The notes beneath the pieces are model-generated. The model worked only from the letters and a program-made list of their open reading frames with translations, was not told the DNA's origin and did no database searches. From contig CAXXJQ010000006.1 in assembly GCA_963665045.2 (NCBI GenBank), positions 620,001 through 684,000 of the forward strand: a stretch of 64,000 nt of DNA. The letters run 5' to 3'. This DNA is from JAFGRU01 sp016934985. Lineage in GTDB: Bacteria; Desulfobacterota; Desulfuromonadia; Desulfuromonadales; JAAYDE01. Shown here in pieces: positions 17,287 to 26,674 of the stretch. A program made the position numbers and the translations under genes. The stretch's first letter is position 1. Every line of letters starts with the position of its first letter.

Positions 17287-19287
17287 TTAATTATCTCTAA
17301 TTTTCAATTCCAGCTTTTCCAGTTCGAGCATGCGGTCCCGCAAATCGGCGGCCTTTTCGAAATTCAAGGCTTCCGCCTCCTTGAGCATAAGACGGCGGAC
17401 CTCCTCAATTTCTTTCCGCAATTCGTCACCAGAACCGTAAGATGCCAGTTCTTCGGCTGCCAGCGGCACATCGATATAATCCTTCTGGGCAATATCGTCA
17501 AGGATGCTGCGCATCGATTTTTTAACCGTTTCCGGCGTGATGTTGTGCGCCAGGTTGTAGGCGGCCTGGGTCTTACGGCGCCTTTCGGTTTCATCAATGC
17601 AACGCTGCATGGAACCGGTCACCTTATCCCCGTACATGATGACCCGGCCATCAACATTACGAGCTGCCCGACCGCAGGTCTGGATCAGGGAACGTTCGCT
17701 ACGCAAAAAGCCCTCTTTGTCCGCATCGAGAATCGCCACCAGGGAGACCTCGGGGATATCAAGCCCTTCACGCAGGAGGTTGACACCCACCAGCACATCG
17801 AATTCACCTTTGCGCAACCTGCAGATCAGCTCCACCCGCTCCACGGTGTTGATGTCCGAATGAAGATACTGAGCTTTGATGTCCAGCTCCTGGAGGTAGG
17901 ACGTCAGCTCCTCGGCCATGCGCTTGGTCAGGGTGGTCACCAGGACGCGCTCTTGTTTGCCGACAATAATACGGATCTCCCCGAGCAGATCGTCCACCTG
18001 GTTGTGAGCCGGACGAACGTCAATTTTCGGGTCGAGCAGGCCGGTGGGGCGGATAAGCTGCTCTACCACGACACCGGTCGATTTTTTCAGCTCGTAATCC
18101 GCCGGTGTGGCCGAGACATAAACCGTCTGCAAACCCTTTTTCTCAAATTCCTCGAAAGTGAGGGGCCGGTTATCAAGCGCTGAGGGAAGGCGGAAACCGT
18201 ATTTGACGAGGGTTTCCTTGCGGGCACGGTCGCCTCGGAACATGCCCCCGACCTGAGGAACGCTGACATGGCTCTCGTCGATAAAAAGAAGAGCATCATC
18301 GGGGAAATAATCGAGCAGGGTTGCGGGGGGCTGTCCCGCTTTACGACCGTCGAGATAGCGGGAGTAGTTTTCAATCCCCTGGCAGTAGCCCATTTCCACC
18401 ATCATCTCGAGATCGAACATGGTACGCTGCTCCAGGCGCTGAGCTTCCACGAGCTGATTCGAAGCAACAAAAGCATCGACCTGCTGCCGAAGTTCCAGCT
18501 TGATCTCGCGAACCGCTTTTTCCAGGGTGGGACGGGTTGCGACATAATGGCTGGCTGGAAAAACCGCCGTTTTGGGAATCCGGTCTATGACATTGCCGCG
18601 CAGGGGCTCGATCTCCTTGATGCAATCGATCTCATCGCCGAAAAACTCCACCCGAAGGGCGCGTTTTTCCTCATAGGCGGGAAAGATTTCCACCGAATCT
18701 CCACGCACCCGGAAGGTGCCGCGATGAAAATCCACATCATTGCGGGTATACTGGATATCCACCAGTTTACCGAGAAGCTCGTTGCGCTCTATCTCCATTC
18801 CCTCTTCGAGGTTGACCAGCATGCCGTAGTAGGCTTCAGGCGAGCCAAGGCCGTAGATGCAGGAGACGGAGGCAATAATAATAACGTCGCGACGGGTCAG
18901 GAGGCTGCGGGTGGCGCTGTGGCGCAGCTTGTCGATCTCTTCGTTGATGGAGGAGTCCTTTTCGATATAGGTGTCGGATGAGGGGACATAGGCCTCGGGC
19001 TGGTAGTAATCATAGTAGGAAACAAAATACTCCACTGCGTTTTCAGGGAAGAGTTCCTTGAATTCGCCGTAAAGCTGGGCTGCCAGGGTCTTGTTATGGG
19101 CCAGAACCAGGGTCGGCCGCTGAATCTCGGCAATTACGTTGGCCATGGTGAAGGTTTTGCCCGAACCGGTCACGCCGAGCAATACCTGGCTGCTGCAATC
19201 CTGGTGGATTCCTTCAACCAGTTCCCTGATGGCCTGGGGCTGATCGCCACGCGGTTCAAATGATGTGGAGAGTTGAAAACGCGCCAT
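17287..19287 (-). CDS. uvrB: Excinuclease ABC subunit B
   Basis: UvrB is the DNA-damage-verifying helicase-like subunit of nucleotide excision repair. It begins STSFEPRGDQPQAI, with Walker A GVTGSGKTFTMAN (about 39-51), the beta-hairpin that clamps DNA (FVSYYDYYQPEAYVP), the DESH motif in LLFIDESHVSVPQVGGM, helicase motif VI in QTCGRAARN, and a C-terminal UVR motif (about 628-662) for UvrA/UvrC contact. The 666-residue length is standard. A hairpin upstream (19313-19332) separates it from cysS. Confidence 0.98.
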   Translation of the reverse strand: MARFQLSTSFEPRGDQPQAIRELVEGIHQDCSSQVLLGVTGSGKTFTMANVIAEIQRPTLVLAHNKTLAAQLYGEFKELFPENAVEYFVSYYDYYQPEAYVPSSDTYIEKDSSINEEIDKLRHSATRSLLTRRDVIIIASVSCIYGLGSPEAYYGMLVNLEEGMEIERNELLGKLVDIQYTRNDVDFHRGTFRVRGDSVEIFPAYEEKRALRVEFFGDEIDCIKEIEPLRGNVIDRIPKTAVFPASHYVATRPTLEKAVREIKLELRQQVDAFVASNQLVEAQRLEQRTMFDLEMMVEMGYCQGIENYSRYLDGRKAGQPPATLLDYFPDDALLFIDESHVSVPQVGGMFRGDRARKETLVKYGFRLPSALDNRPLTFEEFEKKGLQTVYVSATPADYELKKSTGVVVEQLIRPTGLLDPKIDVRPAHNQVDDLLGEIRIIVGKQERVLVTTLTKRMAEELTSYLQELDIKAQYLHSDINTVERVELICRLRKGEFDVLVGVNLLREGLDIPEVSLVAILDADKEGFLRSERSLIQTCGRAARNVDGRVIMYGDKVTGSMQRCIDETERRRKTQAAYNLAHNITPETVKKSMRSILDDIAQKDYIDVPLAAEELASYGSGDELRKEIEEVRRLMLKEAEALNFEKAADLRDRMLELEKLELKIRDN

Positions 19288-19312
19288 GACAGATATTTAT
19301 CCCAAGACAAAC

Positions 19313-19332
19313 AAGGGGGCTTGAGCCCCCTT
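19313..19332 (-). terminator. Probable terminator after cysS
   Basis: An 8-bp GC-rich stem (AAGGGGGC at 19313-19320 with GCCCCCTT at 19325-19332) has a 4-nt loop. On the minus strand it is followed by TTGTTTGTC, a modest T-rich tail. It lies 208 bp past the cysS stop and 26 bp before the uvrB start, so some readthrough into uvrB is possible. Confidence 0.55.
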
Positions 19333-19386
19333 TATAAAATGTTTATAATTTTTCAGCACGCTGGACTTGTGGCGCGTAGTTAAAAT

Positions 19387-19475
19387 CAGACTGAAGGATA
19401 AGCAGGTTGAAGGCTTTTAGACTGAAGACTTTTTGGCTTTGATTGTACCTAACAGTCTTCAACCTTCAGTCTAAA
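19387..19475. repeat. Small intergenic repeat with inverted and direct copies
   Basis: AGACTGAAG occurs twice (from 19389 and 19419) and its complement CTTCAGTCT once (19464-19472). TTTAGACTGAAG (19416-19427) pairs perfectly with CTTCAGTCTAAA (19464-19475) across a 36-bp loop. The unit could be a degenerate REP-type element in the spacer between cysS and uvrB. Confidence 0.6.
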
Positions 19476-19539
19476 CCCCTAGCCAAATCAGCCTTCGTAC
19501 CAAACAACCTGAATTTAGAAAAGTTTATTGTTACCTTTT

Positions 19540-21015
19540 CTATTTCTTCTTCCAAGTCGTGCCCTGGGGCGAGTCGAGCAGGACGATCCCCTTTTCCGCC
19601 AGCTCGTCGCGAATGGCATCGGCTCGGGCAAAATCCTTGTCCTTGCGCGCCGCCTTACGCTCTTCGATAAGGGCTTCAATTCTTTCCACGCTGAGTCCCG
19701 CTTCCTCCAGACCGGAAGTCTTCATGCTATTCAGCCAGGCTTCGGGAGAAGACTGGAACAAACCCAGTACCCGGCCGACATCCAGCATGCGGCCATGGAA
19801 CTCCTTCAAACGCTTGAGCCACTCGGGATTTCCCTCGGCCTTTTTCTCGGCAACCACCCGGTTAACAGCCCGGACCGCCTCAAACAGATTCCCCAAGGCC
19901 AGCGCCGTATTGATATCGTCGTTCATAGCCTCGCGGAAGTTATCCAGCATATTGGCGGCCGGCTCCCATGCCTTTTCGTCCTCATCCGAAATTGAACCGG
20001 CGGACGATCCACCCTCTGAAACCGCAGTCAGCTCTTCCATCAGCTTCAGGGCTTCGTAGAAACGAATCAGGCCGTGGCGGGCATCCTCGAGGTTTTTCTC
20101 AGAGAAATCAATGGGTGAACGGTAATGGACGGAGAGGATGAAAAAGCGCAGCACCTCGGGATCGTACTTCGCCAGAATCTCCCGAACGGTGAAGAAATTC
20201 CCCAGGGATTTGCTCATCTTTTCCTGGTCGACATTGACGAAGCCGTTGTGCATCCAGTAACGGGCGAAAGGTTTTCCCGTGGCGCCCTCGCTCTGGGCAA
20301 TCTCGTTTTCGTGATGGGGGAAAATCAGGTCCTTGCCACCGCCGTGGATATCGATGGACTCGCCCAGATAGCGCATACTCATGGCGGAACACTCGATGTG
20401 CCAGCCAGGGCGCCCCGCGCCCCAGGGAGAAGCCCACTGGGGTTCGCCCGGTTTGGCCGCTTTCCAGAGGGCAAAATCCATGGGGTCTTTCTTCTGCTCG
20501 CCCGGAGCAATACGGGCACCGGCGATCATCTCATCCATGTTCCGCTTGCTCAGCTTGAGGTAGCCGGGGAAGCCCCGGACTGCGTAATAAACGTCACCGC
20601 CGCTCTCGTAAGCCAGCCCCTTGGCAATCAAGCCCTCAATGAGTTCGATAATCTGGTCGATATTCTCGGTGGCCTTGGGCTGGTTGGTGGGACTGTCACA
20701 GTTTAGGGCCCGCATGTCCTCGTCAAAAGCCGTCATAAATTTTTCGGCCAGCTCTCGGCTGTCCATACCCAGCTCGTTGGCTCGATTGATGATCTTGTCG
20801 TCAATGTCGGTGAAGTTGCGGACATAGTTGACATCGTACCCCAGCCATTTGAAATAGCGGGAAATCACGTCAAAAACAACGTTGGCGCGGGCGTGACCGA
20901 TGTGACAGTAATCATAGGCTGTAATGCCGCAGACGTAGAGGCGGACCTTGCCCTCCTCAACCGGAGTGAACTCTTCCTTGCGGGCAGACATGGTATTGTA
21001 TACTCTCAAAGCCAT
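19540..21015 (-). CDS. cysS: Cysteinyl-tRNA synthetase
   Basis: CysRS charges tRNA-Cys. The class I signatures are CHIGHAR with the nearby zinc Cys in YVCGITAYD, the HGGGKDLIFPHHENEIAQSE zinc/active-site segment and KMSKSLGNF. The start MALRVYNTMSARKEEF is set by GGAGAGG 6 bp upstream, giving 491 residues, normal for bacteria; an upstream in-frame ATG at 21039 lacks that support. It is followed on the minus strand by uvrB and preceded by ispF after a repeat-filled 334-bp gap. Confidence 0.98.
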   Translation of the reverse strand: MALRVYNTMSARKEEFTPVEEGKVRLYVCGITAYDYCHIGHARANVVFDVISRYFKWLGYDVNYVRNFTDIDDKIINRANELGMDSRELAEKFMTAFDEDMRALNCDSPTNQPKATENIDQIIELIEGLIAKGLAYESGGDVYYAVRGFPGYLKLSKRNMDEMIAGARIAPGEQKKDPMDFALWKAAKPGEPQWASPWGAGRPGWHIECSAMSMRYLGESIDIHGGGKDLIFPHHENEIAQSEGATGKPFARYWMHNGFVNVDQEKMSKSLGNFFTVREILAKYDPEVLRFFILSVHYRSPIDFSEKNLEDARHGLIRFYEALKLMEELTAVSEGGSSAGSISDEDEKAWEPAANMLDNFREAMNDDINTALALGNLFEAVRAVNRVVAEKKAEGNPEWLKRLKEFHGRMLDVGRVLGLFQSSPEAWLNSMKTSGLEEAGLSVERIEALIEERKAARKDKDFARADAIRDELAEKGIVLLDSPQGTTWKKK

Positions 21016-21140
21016 CAGCAACCTCTCCTTGCCTTCCATTGATTATTGCAATTGCATTCGAGCCGTAAATTTAACAGAAAACCCTCGCAACGCCAATACC
21101 TGGTTTTGTTTGTCACTACCCCTTTGCACCGCAGCCGGAG

Positions 21141-21326
21141 TAGAAGAGACGTTTTGAGACCAAGACGGGCAGCTGAGCGGTTTTTGCGAATCCTGACCGC
21201 CCTCAAAACGTTTCTGGAACGGAGGGAACCCGCAGGGCAAGGTGCCGGGGCGTCCTTTTCTTTGCTTCTTTCTTTTTGACGTAAAAAGAAAGAAGGCGAC
21301 GTCCGGGGGCGCAACCCCGGATTCCT
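21141..21326. repeat. Structured intergenic repeat, copy 1
   Basis: The 334-bp cysS-ispF gap (21016-21349) holds no gene. It contains ACGTTTTGAG/CTCAAAACGT arms (21149-21158 with 21202-21211) and then a perfect 13-bp hairpin, CTTCTTTCTTTTT (21265-21277) with its complement at 21283-21295, followed by a CCGGGG/CCCCGG hairpin ending near 21320. The last two hairpins recur, slightly shortened, at 57411-57468. Confidence 0.7.
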
Positions 21327-21349
21327 AGCACCAATAGCAATTAACCTAA

Positions 21350-21823
21350 TTAAACCTCACAAAGCAAAACCACGGCTTCGGCGGCAATTCCCTCGCCCCG
21401 GCCTTCGAAACCAAGCTTTTCGGTCGTCGTCGCCTTTATGTTGAGGCACTCCTCGCCGAAACCGCCCTCAGCAGCAATTCTCTTTTTCATTTCCGCAACA
21501 TGGGGTGCAAGTTTCGGTTCCTGGGCAATGACCGTGGCGTCAATATTGCCGATCCGGTAACCCTTGCATGTCATCAGATCTACCACCTGGCGAAATATTT
21601 TCAGGCTGGAAATACCGGCATAGGCCGCATCACTGTCTGGGAAATGCCGCCCCAGGTCACCTTCTCCCAACGCGCCGAGGATGGCGTCGCAGATGGCGTG
21701 GAGCAAGACATCCGCATCCGAATGACCCAAAAGGCCGAATTCGAAATTGATCTCCACACCTCCCAGGATCAGCTTGCGCCCTTCCACCAGACGGTGGACA
21801 TCGTATCCGCAACCAATTCTCAT
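21350..21823 (-). CDS. ispF: 2-C-methyl-D-erythritol 2,4-cyclodiphosphate synthase
   Basis: IspF closes the cyclodiphosphate ring in the MEP isoprenoid pathway. The zinc ligands are visible in CGYDVHRL (Asp8, His10) and LLGHSDADVLLHA (His42); the C-terminal KATTTEKLGFEGRGEGI contacts the CDP moiety. The 157-residue length is standard for a trimeric IspF. The start overlaps the ispD stop by 4 bp, so the two MEP genes are translationally coupled. Confidence 0.97.
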   Translation of the reverse strand: MRIGCGYDVHRLVEGRKLILGGVEINFEFGLLGHSDADVLLHAICDAILGALGEGDLGRHFPDSDAAYAGISSLKIFRQVVDLMTCKGYRIGNIDATVIAQEPKLAPHVAEMKKRIAAEGGFGEECLNIKATTTEKLGFEGRGEGIAAEAVVLLCEV

Positions 21824-22524
21824 GTGCAGGCCTGCTCCTTGAGCAGCGCTTCCAACGCCTCGGCTATTTTCAAATCTTCCGGCGTGGTTATCTTGATATT
21901 GAAACAGCTTCCTTCCACAACCGTGACAGGCACCCCCAGGCGTTCCACCAGGGAAGCATCATCTGTCCCCAAAAAACCTTCCTCGCGGGCTTTTTCATAG
22001 CCTTTGAGTATAACTTGGTAGCGGAAAGCCTGGGGTGTCTGGGCCTGCCAGAACCTCCTGCGCTCCGGAGTAGCGACGACCCGGCCGTTCTCGACCTCTT
22101 TCAGGGTATCCCTGGCCGGGACGGCAACCAGACAGGCTCCATCTGTTTCGGCCTGGCGGATAGTCTCTGAAATCAAAGACGGATGGAGCAGAGGGCGCAC
22201 CCCGTCGTGGATGAGAATAATATCGTCAGGCCGGGCACAGCAGGCCTTGAGGCCATTATATACCGACATCTGGCGTTCTTCACCCCCGCGAACCACATCC
22301 CTGACCTTCTCGAAATCATAGCGTTCCACCAGCTCACGGCGGCAGAACCCGATTTCATCTTCCGGCGCCATCAGGTAAATGGCATCGACACGGGGAGATT
22401 GATTGAAAAGGCGGATGGTGTGAGCCAGAATCGGCTGGCCGTTGAGTTCAAGGTATTGTTTTTTTGTCGCGGAACCAAAGCGGCTGCCGGAACCGGCGGC
22501 GGGGATCAAGACATAAACGCTCAT
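21820..22524 (-). CDS. ispD: 2-C-methyl-D-erythritol 4-phosphate cytidylyltransferase
   Basis: IspD couples MEP to CTP, giving CDP-methylerythritol. The nucleotide-binding loop is LIPAAGSGSRFGSATKKQYL (about 5-24), and the DGVRPL segment (ILIHDGVRPLLHPSL) follows further on. The start MSVYVLIPAAG is chosen from the family; the ribosome site before it is weak, and a start 15 bp earlier is possible. The product is 234 residues. It overlaps ispF by 4 bp and lies 95 bp downstream of carD. Confidence 0.96.
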   Translation of the reverse strand: MSVYVLIPAAGSGSRFGSATKKQYLELNGQPILAHTIRLFNQSPRVDAIYLMAPEDEIGFCRRELVERYDFEKVRDVVRGGEERQMSVYNGLKACCARPDDIILIHDGVRPLLHPSLISETIRQAETDGACLVAVPARDTLKEVENGRVVATPERRRFWQAQTPQAFRYQVILKGYEKAREEGFLGTDDASLVERLGVPVTVVEGSCFNIKITTPEDLKIAEALEALLKEQACT

Positions 22525-22619
22525 GTTTCGTTGCAACATCCCCTTGAAATAAGTTTTTGCGGGCGGGTTTGAAATTGCCTGATGAAAAGGCGCAGCCGAT
22601 GGGCGCTAAAAGGATTGAC

Positions 22620-23105
22620 TTAATGCAGAAAGATATTCTCGACCTTTTCGGCAACCTGCTCTTCGGAGGTTCCCTGAGCGATGGCAATTTCCTGGACCAG
22701 CAGTTTACGGGCATGATCCAAAAACTTCTTCTCTCCGTAGGAAAGGTCCTTGTCTTCCTTGATAAAATAGAGCTCACGAAGGACTTCGGCCACTTCAATG
22801 AGATCTCCGGACCTTATTTTATCCTGGTAAATTTTCTGCCGCCTGCTCCAGGAAGCAATATTCCCGTTTATCGGTTTCTTTTCCCTGAGTATCCCAAAAA
22901 TTTTCTGAATGCATTCATTATCAATCAGACTGCGCATGCCTACGGTATTGGCGTTGGACGTCGGTACCATAATCGTCATGTCGGTGTTGATTATCCGAAG
23001 AATGTAGAATTCGTTTTGTTCTCCCGAAAATTCTTTGGCCTCAATAGCTTTTATCTCCACCACCCCTTGGGCGGGGTAGACAGCCCTGTCGCCAATCTTA
23101 AACAT
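22620..23105 (-). CDS. carD: CarD-family transcription regulator
   Basis: This 161-residue protein begins FKIGDRAVYPAQGVVEI, the Tudor-like RNA polymerase-interacting domain of the CarD_CdnL_TRCF family, and continues with a helical C-terminal domain (about 65-160: EKKPINGNIASWSRRQKIYQDKI). CarD/CdnL proteins bind the RNAP beta subunit and stabilise open complexes at sigma70 promoters. AGGAGG precedes two adjacent ATGs; the second (23105) has the better 6-bp spacing. It is the first gene ahead of ispD-ispF, a neighbourhood common in Geobacter-type genomes. Confidence 0.92.
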   Translation of the reverse strand: MFKIGDRAVYPAQGVVEIKAIEAKEFSGEQNEFYILRIINTDMTIMVPTSNANTVGMRSLIDNECIQKIFGILREKKPINGNIASWSRRQKIYQDKIRSGDLIEVAEVLRELYFIKEDKDLSYGEKKFLDHARKLLVQEIAIAQGTSEEQVAEKVENIFLH

Positions 23106-23126
23106 CATAGACCTCCTGTAAAGTTT

Positions 23127-23155
23127 AAATTACCACTAATGGTATTGGGGGTCAA
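23127..23155 (-). promoter_or_regulatory. Predicted promoter of carD-ispD-ispF
   Basis: On the minus strand TTGACC (23155-23150), a 17-bp spacer and TAATTT (23132-23127) lie just before the carD ribosome site. The -10 match is weak. Confidence 0.45.
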
Positions 23156-23442
23156 CGAAAATGGCTATAAAGCAACTACTTAGAAAAACAGGCCGGGTTT
23201 TGGAAGGAAAGGCAAGTCAAGGTGCGGATATATATAACGAAGAAACATCCATGGCAGGGAATCAAGGTCAGGAAGTTAGGTCAAAAAGCGCCGGAAAAAG
23301 TTTTTTCCCGGCCCCGGAAGCACATCCTCGGCATGAAAACTAGCCAAAATTGTGGACCGGCAGCATCTATGGACGGTTAAACAACCATTGGAACGGAAGG
23401 TGTCAGTCCATATATAAATGGGGAAACCCGGCCCGAGAGGCT
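23156..23442. other. Intergenic region without recognised gene
   Basis: Apart from the carD promoter, these bases show no gene I can support: a 60-codon plus-strand frame at 23161-23343 has no ribosome site and no family resemblance. No terminator hairpin stands out after the LpoA-like gene. Confidence 0.5.
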
Positions 23443-25359
23443 TCAGTTGATCTGTTCTATGGTCCCGTTTCTTACCTGCAAAAGATAGAGTACCTTTTGC
23501 GCCTCGCCGAATGCATCAAAAGTAGTTGCACCGGTTACCCCGGGGTAATTCTGGAGACGGCCGAGAGCATCACGAAAATCATCCCTGGTGCGAACCTGGG
23601 GGTTCTCAAAAAGCTTTAATACGATATTGGCCGCATCAAACCCTTGGGCATCGAGAATGGAAGGCTCCTGCTTGTACAATTCCTGAAAGCGGTCAACAAA
23701 ATCCTTGACGAACAGATAGGGGCTGTAAACAAAGAAACCATCCGGGAAAACAGCTCCATCGACATATTTCCCGGCTATCTTGACCAGCTCAGGATCATTC
23801 CAACCACTAATGCCTAAAAGCTGTACATTCTCCACACCGTAATAGGCCAGTTGGGGTATCAGCAAGCCAACCCGGTCGGCATAGTCGGGAATAAAAAGCG
23901 CTTCAAAGGGGAGTTGCGGGCCTTCCTCATCGGTCTCAGCCAACCCTTCCGCCGATTCCTCCGCCAGATCTTCCTTAGGTTCCTCTTCCGGCTCTGGCGC
24001 ATTAGGATCAAGCCCCAGAAGAAGCTTGATGGGCACCCGGAAATCCGTGGCCTTTTCCGAATAGGATTGACTGGCCACCACTTCTCCACCCATGAACCCC
24101 ACCTGACCCAAAAAGGACGCCACAAAATCCCGGCCCATTTTGTTGTCGGGATAGAGGACAGCAAAAGTTCCGAGACCCTGGTCAACGATCGCATGCTGAA
24201 GAATGGCATCGACCTGGGCCAAACTGGTCAACGAACTGCGAAAAACATAATCCCCTATCTGCGGAAGCCCCTGGCGGGGGGACAGGGTAAGGATGGGAAT
24301 GCGCTCCTGCTGAGCCTGGCGGGCAGCATTCAAGGCGGCCGAACCGAAAATCGGCCCGACAATTCCCACCACCTGCCCGTCGCGGGCCAGGTCTCTTACG
24401 GCCAAAGAAGCTTTATCGGCATCTGCGCCGGAATCCTTGAAAATCAATTTGACAGCCCCTTTGCCATTTTCCTGATCAGCTTGAAGGGCCATCTCCATGC
24501 CTCTCTTCACCAACCGTCCAAAGGAAGCATATCTTCCCGATAGGGGCAGGATCACTCCAATGGAACGCTGCATCCAGGCCTCCCCGGTTATCTCCAGATA
24601 GGCCTCTTCAGCCTTCCGGTGGGTCAGAGGATGGCTGGAGCTTCTCAGGACGTCACGTATATGGCTTATGGCTTCATTCGAGTGGCCCGCAACCCGCAAG
24701 CGCCTCGCCTTTTCAAGAGATACCAAGTCACCCATGATCATGCCCTGAAACATAAAACGGGCTTCATCCAAAGTGGCGCTTCCGGCCTGGGTCGCCAAAG
24801 CGTCCCGCGCCATGTCCAGAAGATGGAAATTACCCTCCTGAGATAGTAAAAGTGCGGCTTGCAGCAGGTAGAGACCAGGCAGGATCTTTCCCTGCCGGAT
24901 ATTGCCTTCAGCCAAAGCCTGTAAATAAAGGCTCCGGTCGCCTTGTGACAGGGATTGCTCTTCCACCCCCTTGAGCATATCAAGCCCCTGTTCGGTCAAC
25001 CCGGAAGCAATAAGAGCGGCGCCCTGAAGAAGCCAGACAGGAGGAGTTTTTTTCAGATCGGGAATATTGGCAAGCTGGCTAAGGGCTTTTTGCGGGTCTT
25101 TTTTCTCATAAAAAATCCGGGCCATCAGATAATGGGCTCGGAAACTCGACGGCGACAAGGGTTCACGGGATGTTATTTTTTGAAACTCTCTCAGGGCTCT
25201 GTCCAAGCGTCCCTGCTTATAAAGCTCAATACCTCTTTGCAGCGCCGGATTTTCCTCGGCCCTGATTTCTTGCGCATCTGCAGCTAATACAACCATTGGA
25301 GAAGAAAGCGCCCAAAAAACCACCAACAGCAGTCCGAGAATTTTTTTCAACGAAAACAC
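23443..25359 (-). CDS. Periplasmic LpoA-like / ABC-type ligand-binding protein
   Basis: This is a protein of about 638 residues with an N-terminal signal (LKKILGLLLVVFWALSSPMVVLAADA), a TPR-like helical region (about 30-260) and a type 1 periplasmic-binding fold (about 270-630: IGVILPLSGRYASFGRLVKRGMEMAL and VVGIVGPIFGSAALNAARQ). This two-part build matches penicillin-binding-protein activator LpoA and related ligand-binding proteins. An acidic insert (EPEEEPKEDLAEE) is unusual. The start is uncertain: GTG at 25359 or TTG at 25350 both give a signal peptide, while the longer frame would overlap dnaJ. It follows dnaJ by about 28 bp. Confidence 0.75.
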   Translation of the reverse strand: MFSLKKILGLLLVVFWALSSPMVVLAADAQEIRAEENPALQRGIELYKQGRLDRALREFQKITSREPLSPSSFRAHYLMARIFYEKKDPQKALSQLANIPDLKKTPPVWLLQGAALIASGLTEQGLDMLKGVEEQSLSQGDRSLYLQALAEGNIRQGKILPGLYLLQAALLLSQEGNFHLLDMARDALATQAGSATLDEARFMFQGMIMGDLVSLEKARRLRVAGHSNEAISHIRDVLRSSSHPLTHRKAEEAYLEITGEAWMQRSIGVILPLSGRYASFGRLVKRGMEMALQADQENGKGAVKLIFKDSGADADKASLAVRDLARDGQVVGIVGPIFGSAALNAARQAQQERIPILTLSPRQGLPQIGDYVFRSSLTSLAQVDAILQHAIVDQGLGTFAVLYPDNKMGRDFVASFLGQVGFMGGEVVASQSYSEKATDFRVPIKLLLGLDPNAPEPEEEPKEDLAEESAEGLAETDEEGPQLPFEALFIPDYADRVGLLIPQLAYYGVENVQLLGISGWNDPELVKIAGKYVDGAVFPDGFFVYSPYLFVKDFVDRFQELYKQEPSILDAQGFDAANIVLKLFENPQVRTRDDFRDALGRLQNYPGVTGATTFDAFGEAQKVLYLLQVRNGTIEQIN

Positions 25360-25387
25360 CTTTCTTCTTTGAAAAATCGAATGGATT

Positions 25388-26488
25388 TCAGCCAAACAAT
25401 TCTTTAACTTTTTCGAAGAAACCTTTTCCCAAGGGGTGGACGTCTTCACCGCTTTCCCGGCTGAACTCCTCAAGCAGTTCTTTCTGCCGCGGGGTCAGGC
25501 TGGTCGGGGTTTCAACCCGGATGACAACCAACTGGTCCCCCTTGCCGTAACCCTGCAGCGATGTTACACCTTTGCCGTTCAGACGCATGACCTTGCCGGA
25601 CTGGGTGCCGGCAGGAATTTTCATTTTAACCTTGCCGGTCAGGGTCGGCACCTCAATTTCACAGCCCAGAGTCGCCTGGGGAAACGAAACAGGTATTTCA
25701 CAGATGACATCCTGCCCTTCACGTTTAAAAAGGGGATGCTCATCAACATAGATTTCGACGTACAGATCACCGGGCGGGCCGCCCTGCATTCCAGCCTCGC
25801 CTTCAGCGTTCAATTTGAGACGGGTGCCGGTTTCCACCCCGGCCGGAATTTTCAAGGAGATTGATTTGCGGATTTTTTCAAGGCCGCTTCCTCGGCAGCC
25901 TGGACAGGGCTTCTCGATTACTTCCCCCTCTCCATTACAATCCGGGCAGGGACGTGTCAGGGAAAAAAACCCTTGCTGATAGCGAACCTGGCCCGCCCCG
26001 CGGCAGGTAGGACAGGTTTTCGGCCGAGTCCCTTTTTCTGCTCCGGTGCCGCCGCAGACACTGCACGATTGATGACGCGGAACCTGAATGCTGGTATCCG
26101 TACCAAAGGCCGCTTCCTCAAAGGAAATGTTGAGGTTATAACGCAGGTCGCTGCCGCGCCGTCCCCGGTGCGAAGATCTGCCGCCAAAAATATCTCCGAA
26201 AATGTCCCCAAAGATGTCTTCAAACGGACTTCCTCCAAAGCCACCGGAGGAGAAGCCACCGTTTTCCAAACCGGCGTGGCCGAACTGATCGTAGGTAGCC
26301 CGCTTCTGAGGATCAGAGAGAACCGCGTAAGCTTCGGTAAGCTCCTTAAATTTTTCTTCCGCTTCTTTATCACCCGGGTTTTTATCCGGGTGCACCTTCA
26401 AAGCCAGTTTGCGGTAAGCCTTTTTGATCTCATTTTCACCGGCATTGCGGTGAACGCCAAGGACTTCGTAATAATCTCTTTTGGCCAA
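25388..26488 (-). CDS. dnaJ: Chaperone DnaJ
   Basis: DnaJ stimulates DnaK ATPase and delivers unfolded clients. The J domain (1-70) has HPDKNPGDKEAEEKFKE with the HPD tripeptide, followed by a Gly/Phe-rich linker and four zinc CXXCXGXG repeats (CSVCGGTG, CPTCRGAG, CPDCNGEG and CPGCRGSG). The 366-residue length is standard. The start is an unusual TTG (MAKRDYYEVLG is decoded from TTG GCC AAA), with AAGGAAG 7 bp upstream. It lies 186 bp after dnaK. Confidence 0.97.
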   Translation of the reverse strand: MAKRDYYEVLGVHRNAGENEIKKAYRKLALKVHPDKNPGDKEAEEKFKELTEAYAVLSDPQKRATYDQFGHAGLENGGFSSGGFGGSPFEDIFGDIFGDIFGGRSSHRGRRGSDLRYNLNISFEEAAFGTDTSIQVPRHQSCSVCGGTGAEKGTRPKTCPTCRGAGQVRYQQGFFSLTRPCPDCNGEGEVIEKPCPGCRGSGLEKIRKSISLKIPAGVETGTRLKLNAEGEAGMQGGPPGDLYVEIYVDEHPLFKREGQDVICEIPVSFPQATLGCEIEVPTLTGKVKMKIPAGTQSGKVMRLNGKGVTSLQGYGKGDQLVVIRVETPTSLTPRQKELLEEFSRESGEDVHPLGKGFFEKVKELFG

Positions 26489-26674
26489 TGGGGAACTTCC
26501 TTGAATTTAATGTTGACTGGTTTCACCAGCGGACTTACAGCGTCTCACACCCCGGGTTTAGCTCACGAAGCCTTGTAACGAGATCGGCAAGTCCAAACTG
26601 CAGGCTACATGAAAGCACAACAGGAGCCGGAAAAAACCGGCTCCTGAAAGATAGCACAACTCAGCTTGAAATCA

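Noticed and set aside
23161..23343. 60-codon plus-strand frame upstream of carD
   Set aside because: No ribosome site, low-complexity translation and no conservation signal visible.
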